Below are positions 58,567 through 64,000 of a stretch of DNA of 64,000 nt, piece after piece (position 1 is the first letter of the stretch; each line of letters starts with the position of its first letter). The notes under the pieces are model-generated. The model did not search any database and had not been told where the DNA came from. It saw only the letters and a program-made list of their open reading frames with translations. The translations under genes were made by a program, and so were the position numbers. This DNA comes from Verrucomicrobiaceae bacterium UBA1938 (GTDB lineage Bacteria > Verrucomicrobiota > Verrucomicrobiia > Verrucomicrobiales > Verrucomicrobiaceae). The stretch is from contig DDFC01000002.1 of assembly GCA_002336895.1 (NCBI GenBank), positions 54,468 to 118,467 of the forward strand. Direction: 5' to 3'.

Positions 58567-60636
58567 GCGCTGCTGCTGGCGTCGTTCCTTCTGGGAGCGT
58601 CGCCAGCGCTCCCCCATCCTCTCCAGGCCGAGCCCATCAATCACGCCTTCGTTTACACCTTCGACCAGTTCCACATCCCCGAAGACCCCGACGAATCACT
58701 CGTTAATGGCGGCCTGCTCCTGCTCGCCGAACTCAACTGCACCGCCTGCCATGCGGCACCCGCCTCCTGGCAGCAGCGTCTCAGTCCGAAGCCCGGCCCA
58801 GATCTCAGCGCCGTCGGCTCCCGTCTCGATCCCGACACCCTCTGGCTCTTCGTCCGCAGTCCGCAGACACGCAAGAAAGGTACCCAGATGCCCGGCCTCT
58901 TTCACGGTGCAGAGGGCGATGACGAAAAAGTCGAAGCCCTCGTCGAATACCTCAGCAGCCTGAAACAGCCCCAGCCGAAAGTCCCCGCTGGCGATGTCGA
59001 GCGCGGCAAGGACCTCTACCACAAAGTCGGTTGCGTTGCCTGCCATGAGCCCGGCAAAGACGTCCGTCCTCCCAAGGTCGCCGCAGATGCCGAAGTCGAA
59101 AAGCCCGGCAATGCCTCCGTGCCCATCGCCCTCGCAGACGCCTACGACTTCACCGCCCTCTCGCACTTCCTCCACAATCCTCTCTCCGTCCGTCCCTCAG
59201 GCCGCATGCCCGACATGCGCCTCACCGAGCAGGAGTCCTCAGACATCGCCGCCTACCTCCATACCGGCCGTGTCTCAGAAAAAGCCACCGCACGCGCCGC
59301 GCTCAAGCTCCCCAAACAAACCGCCGCCAAAGGCCGTGCGGTCTTCGAGCAGATGAACTGCATCGCTTGCCACAAAGATAGTTCAGCTTCTGCCAGCACC
59401 CCCTCAAAGCCCCTCAAAGACCTCTCTCCCGCACTCGGCTGCATGGCCGAAAAGCAGCCCAGCGGCACTCCACGCTTCGATCTCAACGACCTCGAAAAAC
59501 GCGCCCTCACTCTCGCACTGAAGATGATCCAGCAGCTGGACGCCCCCAAACTCACTGCGCAGGAAAAAGTGGACTGGCAGCTCACCCGCCTCAACTGCTA
59601 CGCCTGCCATGATCGCGATGGCAAAGGCGGCCCCGAAGACCCGCGCGCGCAATACTTCGGCGTGAACGACTCCACGGCGGAGTCACTCGGCCAGCTCGGG
59701 AACATCCCGCCCAATCTCGACAAGGTCGGCCGCAAGCTCACACGCGGTTGGTTTGAAAAAATCCTCTGGGGCCAGAGCGGCAGCGTTCGCCCCTACATGG
59801 ATACCCACATGCCCAGCTTTGGCCGTGAGCAAACCGAGATGCTCATCGCCTGGCTCAATGAAGCAGACAAACTCGACAAGCCCTTCCAGATCGATGTCTC
59901 CGGCCTCGCCAAGCACCACCGCGCCGAGCTCGGCCGCCAGCTCCTCGGAGCCAAAGGCCTCGCCTGCGTCTCCTGCCACGGCCTCAAAGACCGCAAATCC
60001 CTCGGCCCGCCCGTCATCCGCCTCACCCACACCGCCGAGCGCCTGCAGCCCGAGTACTTCAAAGAACTCCTCCTCAATCCCCAGGTCACCCAGCCCGGCA
60101 CCGTCATGCCCCCCATGTTCATCGGCCGCAAGACCGCCGACAAGGACATCGAAAGCATCTGGACCTACCTGCGCGAGATCGACGGCCAGCCGCTCCCTGA
60201 AGGCCTCATGTCATCCGCAGACTTCGAGCTCAAGCCCGATGCCGAAAAGCGTCCCATCATCTTCCGCAGTTTCATCGAAGGCGTCGGCACCCACGCCATC
60301 GGCGTCGGTTTCCCCGGCGGTCTCAATGCCGCCTTCGATGCCAAGACCAGCCGCTGGACCATCCTCTGGAAAGGCCGCTTCCTCGATGCCATGAGCAATT
60401 GGCAGGACCGCTCCATGCCCCCCATCAAGCCCCTCGGCACCGACATCAAAGCACTCCCCGCCGTCACCACCCAGCGCACCTTTGGCGGCTACACCCTCGG
60501 CAAAGACGGCATCCCCACCTTCAAATACCTCGAAGACGGCCACCCCGTCGAAGACACCCTCCGCCCCGTCAAAGGCGGCTTCGAGCACATCATCACCATC
60601 AACGGCCAGCAAACAAAGGAGACCCTGTCATGGTAA
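58483..60636 (+). CDS. Five-haem c-type cytochrome (planctomycete-type)
   Basis: A 717-residue exported protein. Five CxxCH haem sites are visible at about residues 86 (CTACH), 184 (CVACH), 293 (CIACH), 372 (CYACH) and 495 (CVSCH), each followed by a downstream Met-containing segment such as GRMPDMRLT or TVMPPMF that may supply the sixth ligand. The C-terminal about 130 residues (HAIGVGFPGGLNAAFDAKTSRWTILWKG) form a separate beta domain found in proteins of this group. The N-terminus is unusual: the n-region before LLLASFLLGASPALP is coded by a dispersed repeat. Starts at 58483 and 58501 are both possible. The gene overlaps the next one by 7 bases and probably passes electrons to or from it. 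Confidence 0.9.
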   Translation: MPKSEAMPSFDIRHSSLFRHSRFAIRHSALLLASFLLGASPALPHPLQAEPINHAFVYTFDQFHIPEDPDESLVNGGLLLLAELNCTACHAAPASWQQRLSPKPGPDLSAVGSRLDPDTLWLFVRSPQTRKKGTQMPGLFHGAEGDDEKVEALVEYLSSLKQPQPKVPAGDVERGKDLYHKVGCVACHEPGKDVRPPKVAADAEVEKPGNASVPIALADAYDFTALSHFLHNPLSVRPSGRMPDMRLTEQESSDIAAYLHTGRVSEKATARAALKLPKQTAAKGRAVFEQMNCIACHKDSSASASTPSKPLKDLSPALGCMAEKQPSGTPRFDLNDLEKRALTLALKMIQQLDAPKLTAQEKVDWQLTRLNCYACHDRDGKGGPEDPRAQYFGVNDSTAESLGQLGNIPPNLDKVGRKLTRGWFEKILWGQSGSVRPYMDTHMPSFGREQTEMLIAWLNEADKLDKPFQIDVSGLAKHHRAELGRQLLGAKGLACVSCHGLKDRKSLGPPVIRLTHTAERLQPEYFKELLLNPQVTQPGTVMPPMFIGRKTADKDIESIWTYLREIDGQPLPEGLMSSADFELKPDAEKRPIIFRSFIEGVGTHAIGVGFPGGLNAAFDAKTSRWTILWKGRFLDAMSNWQDRSMPPIKPLGTDIKALPAVTTQRTFGGYTLGKDGIPTFKYLEDGHPVEDTLRPVKGGFEHIITINGQQTKETLSW

Positions 60637-62186
60637 GTGTCATCGCAGTCGCGAAGCGTTCTGGAGTGCTCCAGTCCTCTGGAGCTTTGCGTAGGCCTGT
60701 GGACGTTCGAAAGCGCCGGAGGATCGGCGCACGCCAGAACGCACTCGCGTTCTTGTTCGTGGCATCCTCCGCATTCGCCCAGGACCAGTCCACATACTAC
60801 CGCACCGAAACCTACGAGCCCCCCAAGGGCGTCAACTTCGAAGCCAGCGGCATCGCCGTCACGTCAGATGGAAAACTCGCCGTCGCACTCCGCAAAGGCG
60901 AAATCTGGATCGCCCAAAATCCCACCGACACCGCGCACCCTGACTTCAAACTCTTCGCCTCCGGCCTCCACGAGATCCTCGGCCTCGCATGGCATGATGG
61001 AGCACTTTATGCCACCCAGCGCGCCGAGGTCACCCGTCTGCGCGATACCGATGGCGACGGCAAAGCCGACGAATACCTCTGCGCCTCCACCGGCTGGGGC
61101 GTATCCGGCGCCTACCACGAATACGCCTACGGCCCCGTCTTCGACAAAGAAGGCAATCTCTACACCTCGCTCAATTGCAGCATGGGCAAGGCCTGGAAAG
61201 GCGCGGGCGATGAGGAAAAGCACCCGCTCTGGCGCGGCTGGGTCGTGCGCATGACCAAGGGCGGCACACTCGAGCCCTTTTGCGCCGGATTCCGCAGCCC
61301 GTGCGGCATCGGCCAGAATGCCGAAGGCGACATCTTCATCACCGATCAGCAGGGCAACTGGATGCCCACCACCCCGCTCATGCACGCGCGCAAAGGCGCC
61401 TACTTCTCCCACGCCGACTCCATCCCCGACGCCATGCGTCCCGAGTCTCCCGTCAAGATCGCCCCCAAGCAGCCCGACGGCATCACCGTCGCCGAGGCCA
61501 TGAAGACCGTGCAGGGCTACACCCCGCCCGCCGTCTGGCTCCCGTATGTCAAGATGGGCCAGAGCGGCACCGGCATCGCCTGCGATCTCAGCCCCGGCAA
61601 ATTCGGTCCCTTCGAAAAACAAATGTTCCTCGGCGAATTCGTCCTCAGCGGTGTGAACCGCGTCTTCCTCGAAAAAGTCGGCGGCGAATACCAGGGCGCC
61701 TGCTTCCCATTCATCGACGGCCTCCAGTGCGCCGCCCTCGCGCTCAATTTCCTCCCCGACGGCTCCCTCATCGTCGGCCAGTCCAATCGCGGCTGGAACA
61801 GCAAAGGCAACCGCCCCTTCGGCCTCCAGCGCATCGTTTGGACGCAGAAGACACCGCTCGAAGTCCAGAAGATGGAGCTCACCAAAGACGGCTTCCGCTT
61901 CACCTTCACCCTCCCCGTGGACCCCGCCAGTGTGACCGCCCTCACCGGCACCAGCTACACCTACCCCTTCCAGAGCAAATACGGCGGCGACGAGCTCGAC
62001 GCTCAGCCTCTCAAGATCGACTCCGCCCAGCTCAGCTCTGACGGCCTCGTCCTCACCGTCACCTGCACCACCCTCCGCCCCGGCTACGTCCACGAGTTCC
62101 AGCTCCCCCAGCTCAAATCCAAAGACGGCACCCCACTCTGGCACCGCATGGCCTACTACACGGTCAACAAGCTCATCACCGACTAA
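60630..62186 (+). CDS. Secreted beta-propeller (NHL/sorbosone-dehydrogenase-like) protein
   Basis: A 518-residue protein. ATG 60630 has one of the few clear Shine-Dalgarno motifs (AAAGGAG, 60615-60621) and overlaps the cytochrome stop by 7 bases. The N-terminus (MVSVIAVAKR...KRRRIGARQN) is coded mainly by a palindromic repeat; only then comes the hydrophobic stretch ALAFLFVASSAFA and the mature protein. Propeller blades have EASGIAVTSDGKLAVALRKG, LRDTDGDGKADEYL, FCAGFRSPCGIG and DIFITDQQGNW, as in PQQ/sorbosone-dehydrogenase-like proteins. A C-terminal beta domain (residues about 425-518) follows. It likely forms a secreted redox unit with the five-haem cytochrome. Cofactor and substrate are unknown. 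Confidence 0.85.
   Translation: MVSVIAVAKRSGVLQSSGALRRPVDVRKRRRIGARQNALAFLFVASSAFAQDQSTYYRTETYEPPKGVNFEASGIAVTSDGKLAVALRKGEIWIAQNPTDTAHPDFKLFASGLHEILGLAWHDGALYATQRAEVTRLRDTDGDGKADEYLCASTGWGVSGAYHEYAYGPVFDKEGNLYTSLNCSMGKAWKGAGDEEKHPLWRGWVVRMTKGGTLEPFCAGFRSPCGIGQNAEGDIFITDQQGNWMPTTPLMHARKGAYFSHADSIPDAMRPESPVKIAPKQPDGITVAEAMKTVQGYTPPAVWLPYVKMGQSGTGIACDLSPGKFGPFEKQMFLGEFVLSGVNRVFLEKVGGEYQGACFPFIDGLQCAALALNFLPDGSLIVGQSNRGWNSKGNRPFGLQRIVWTQKTPLEVQKMELTKDGFRFTFTLPVDPASVTALTGTSYTYPFQSKYGGDELDAQPLKIDSAQLSSDGLVLTVTCTTLRPGYVHEFQLPQLKSKDGTPLWHRMAYYTVNKLITD
60656..60742 (+). repeat. Dispersed palindromic repeat, copy 2 (87 bp, in coding sequence)
   Basis: GCGTTCTGG at the left end and CCAGAACGC at the right end are perfectly inverted. 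Inside are two smaller hairpins (TCCAG-N4-CTGGA and GCCG-N6-CGGC). Flanking CGCGA/TCGCG-like bases extend the inverted ends. It is an in-frame insertion in the signal-peptide coding region and matches 51183-51244 in the opposite orientation. Confidence 0.85.
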
Positions 62187-62672
62187 TGTTCGGGGCCCCT
62201 GGCTTTGAGCAGCACGCACACACCGCACACCTGGGCCTCGATGTTCCCAACGCTCCGCCACGAGTAGCGCAAATTTGGACTGCGGTCGCGAAGCTACCGC
62301 TTTCGTGAGTCTCGTGTCGTCAAACTTACCCACCACTCACAGCGAAAGCCCTTCATCCTGCTCATAGCGATGACTCCACCCATTCATAAGTGGATCTCAT
62401 ATGACGAGGCGATGGAAAAGGGCCTGAAGCCGGATACACAAGCCGCCGGATTGGGGTCATCTTGATCCCCCCACCTGCAGCGGCTTCGCGGATGTGCGCT
62501 GGCGCTGGGCGATGCTTGAGCGTGAGGGGATCAGGACGATCCCACACCGCCAGCCCCCTCGTTGGCCGCATGAAATGCCGGCATCCAGAGTGAGACCCGT
62601 TTTCAGCTCTGCGTGGTATCATTCCAAATGGATCTCGCCACCGCCCCCTCGTTTCGGGTAAAAACCACCTCC
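62187..62672. other. Intergenic region before the DUF4159 gene
   Basis: 486 bases without a gene I can support. It includes GGGGCCCC (62197-62204) shortly after the propeller stop and a short ATG frame at 62370 of about 30 codons. An opposite-strand frame (62362-62808) is Pro/Arg/Gly-rich and overlaps the DUF4159 start. No terminator, RNA or clear promoter was found. Confidence 0.5.
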
Positions 62673-63554
62673 ATGACACCCAGGCTCTGGAAAGCGCTCC
62701 TCCCATGCCTCGCACTGCTCGCCCTCGGCAGTTCGCACTCCCAGTTCGCCCCGGCCACGCGTCGCGGCATCTACCGGGGCAGGGAGGTCCAGTTTCCGCA
62801 GGACCCACGCCAGTTCAAAGGCTGGCGCCACAGTGGCCACAAGGCCCCCGTGTGGGATCTCCATCCCGACCTCCCGCACGATGTCTTCACCTTCGCCCGC
62901 CTCTGCTACCCCTTCCGCCGCGGCCTTCGCTGGACAGCCGACTACCCGGAGGCCGATCTCAATTTATCCTACCGCCTCCATCAGCTCACCTCCGTCCAGG
63001 TCAGCCCCTATCCCGTCATTCTCGACATCGACCCCGACCAGCTCCGCCATCACCCCTTCCTCTACGTCTCCGAACCCGGAAACATGGACATCAGCGACGA
63101 ACAAGGGCGCATCCTGCGCGACTACATGCTCAATGGCGGCTTCATCCTCATGGACGACTTCTGGGGCGGCGATGAATGGAAAGCCTTTGAGCCCGTCTTC
63201 AAAAAAATCTGGCCCGACCGCAGCTATGTCGAGCTCCAGCCCGACCACCCCATCTTCCACAGCGTCTTCGACCTGCCCTCCCCACCCCAGGTCCACAGCA
63301 ATGTCTATTGGGAGCAGATGAATAAACAGGGCCGCACCGCCATGCATAATGAGATCCGCCCCGACTCCGCCACCCCGCACTTCCGCGCCGTCTTCGATGA
63401 TCGCGGGCGCATGGTCATGCTCATCTGCCTCAACAACGACCTCGGCGACGGCTGGGAGCAGGAGCAGAGCGACCCCTGGTACTTCACCCACGTCTCCGAA
63501 AAACACGCCTACCCCCTCGGCATCAACATCGTCTTCTACGCACTCACGCATTGA
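62673..63554 (+). CDS. DUF4159 domain protein, secreted
   Basis: A 293-residue protein. ATG 62673 begins a signal peptide (MTPRLWKALLPCLALLALGSSHS); the 20 codons upstream in frame are polar and unlikely. The DUF4159 domain is clear: DVFTFARLCYPFRRGLRWTADYPEADLNLSYRLHQLTS, then LRHHPFLYVSEPGNMDISDEQGRILRDYMLNGGFILMDDFWGGDEW (in pieces) and DLGDGWEQE near the end. The fold resembles class I glutamine-amidotransferase-like domains. DUF4159 genes in this group often neighbour MoxR/DUF58 genes, but none is visible here. Function unknown. Confidence 0.88.
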   Translation: MTPRLWKALLPCLALLALGSSHSQFAPATRRGIYRGREVQFPQDPRQFKGWRHSGHKAPVWDLHPDLPHDVFTFARLCYPFRRGLRWTADYPEADLNLSYRLHQLTSVQVSPYPVILDIDPDQLRHHPFLYVSEPGNMDISDEQGRILRDYMLNGGFILMDDFWGGDEWKAFEPVFKKIWPDRSYVELQPDHPIFHSVFDLPSPPQVHSNVYWEQMNKQGRTAMHNEIRPDSATPHFRAVFDDRGRMVMLICLNNDLGDGWEQEQSDPWYFTHVSEKHAYPLGINIVFYALTH

Positions 63555-63785
63555 GCCAGTACGATAGGCACTCCTGCCTGTAGATCAGCGCTCCCGCCAT
63601 CCCCCTTGACTAGGCGCACCCCAAAGCCCCCCGGCGCGCGGGCCTCCGAGCCCGCAGCACTACGCCAAAGCGCAAACCTCCGCCTTCCCCCTCATCCCCA
63701 TAGCCCTTCGGCCAGCCGACACCTCTCCTCTAGCAAAAAAAACAAACCTCTACAGCGCTCCCATCTGCACGGTGAAAATCTCGCT
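63555..63785. other. Non-coding stretch between convergent genes
   Basis: 231 bases, C-rich on the plus strand. GCGGGC-N6-GCCCGC (63638-63655) can form a short hairpin but has no T run. An A run lies at 63736-63743. No gene seen. Confidence 0.4.
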
Positions 63786-64000
63786 TCAGGCTCCCTTCGT
63801 CCGCCGCCCACTCTTCACCCCATCCAAAAGCCTCCTCATCTCCTTCACCTCCTCCTCGCTCAGCTTCGCCCCCGGCGCACTCAGGTACGCCGCCAGCGCC
63901 TGCGTCAGCGATCCCCCAAAAAACGTCCCGATCACCCGGCTCAGCGTGCTCTGCCCCACCTCCTCCCGCGAGTGTATGTAATGCTCCCCTCGAAGTTGGA
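63786..64000 (-). CDS. BlaI/MecI-family repressor, C-terminal part (cut by window end)
   Basis: The minus strand is open from the right edge to a TGA at 63786-63788, giving 70 residues. They read ...RGEHYIHSREEVGQSTL, then SRVIGTFFGGSLTQALAAY, then LSEEEVKEMRRLLDGVKSG and a basic tail. This is the C-terminal pattern of BlaI/MecI/CopY repressors: wing end with an aromatic, 'ff-gGS' helix, then 'LS-EE---L--LL'. The DNA-binding half lies beyond the window. It is distinct from the copy at 54.9-55.3 kb, so the locus has at least two such regulators. A partner M56 gene would normally lie downstream, but none is seen after this stop. Confidence 0.78.
   Translation of the reverse strand, partial: QLRGEHYIHSREEVGQSTLSRVIGTFFGGSLTQALAAYLSAPGAKLSEEEVKEMRRLLDGVKSGRRTKGA

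Noticed and set aside
62268..62310. GC-rich palindromic-looking stretch around GCGGTCGCGAAGCTACCGC
   Set aside because: Only a 5-bp stem can be formed and no second copy was found in the window.
62370..62465. Short ATG frame of about 30 codons (begins MTPPIHKWISYDEAM)
   Set aside because: The composition is protein-like, but there is no ribosome-binding site, homology or conservation evidence. It may be a gene remnant.
62362..62808. 148-codon minus-strand frame overlapping the DUF4159 start
   Set aside because: Pro/Gly/Arg-rich product overlapping the signal-peptide region of a clear gene.

Overview
This is a GC-rich, gene-dense chromosomal window with no rRNA, tRNA, CRISPR array or insertion sequence that I can see. 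It looks like a member of the Verrucomicrobiota, close to Prosthecobacter/Verrucomicrobium. The pointers are a DUF1549/DUF1553 plus DUF1501 gene set, planctomycete-type multi-haem cytochromes, secreted sulfatases, a PEP-CTERM surface protein, BlaI/M56 pairs, many Tat-type leaders and start sites that mostly lack a Shine-Dalgarno motif. The assignment rests on gene content only.

Layout. 1-6464: the end of a TonB-dependent receptor, then a secreted and membrane-anchored CobN/ChlH-type chelatase, a MotA/TolQ/ExbB protein and a DUF2149 protein. The four are tightly packed and resemble the hmu haem-uptake operons of Bacteroidota. 6.6-13.3 kb: a secreted Pro/Gly/Gln-rich protein, thrS (no TGS domain, extra catalytic insertion), a PIN toxin-antitoxin pair, a MYG1-family protein and a membrane SpoIIE-type phosphatase. 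13.3-17.4 kb: a carboxynorspermidine-dehydrogenase-like enzyme, two adjacent SPFH proteins and a lipoprotein. 17.5-24.3 kb: a complete F-type ATP synthase operon, atpBEFHAGDC, on the minus strand, with a terminator at its end and a CRP-type palindrome upstream. 24.5-31.9 kb: a sulfatase, queD, a PEP-CTERM protein and a GMC oxidoreductase with its small Tat subunit. 32.0-37.4 kb: gyrB-gyrA and a strong terminator. 37.5-41.9 kb: a second sulfatase, a redoxin, fabD and glycerate kinase. 42.0-46.3 kb: a histidine kinase paired with a response regulator that carries a degenerate kinase module, then gnd. 46.6-55.4 kb: a methyltransferase, a minus-strand cluster (pectate-lyase-like protein, DUF1549/DUF1553, small secreted protein, DUF1501) and a BlaI/M56 regulatory pair behind two operator dyads. 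55.5-64.0 kb: murA, a secreted sugar isomerase/epimerase, a DJ-1/PfpI protein, a five-haem cytochrome overlapping a beta-propeller gene, a DUF4159 protein and the 3' end of a second BlaI-type regulator cut by the window edge.

The most unusual points are: (1) the hmu-like tetrapyrrole uptake and chelatase operon; (2) an M56 peptidase whose C-terminus is a 21-residue repeat linker plus an ExbD/TolR-like domain instead of a beta-lactam sensor; (3) three secreted-protein genes between 49 and 63 kb whose signal-peptide n-regions are encoded by dispersed repeat sequence; (4) a gyrase A subunit without the Ser83 and Asp87 equivalents that bind quinolones; and (5) near-absence of Shine-Dalgarno motifs.
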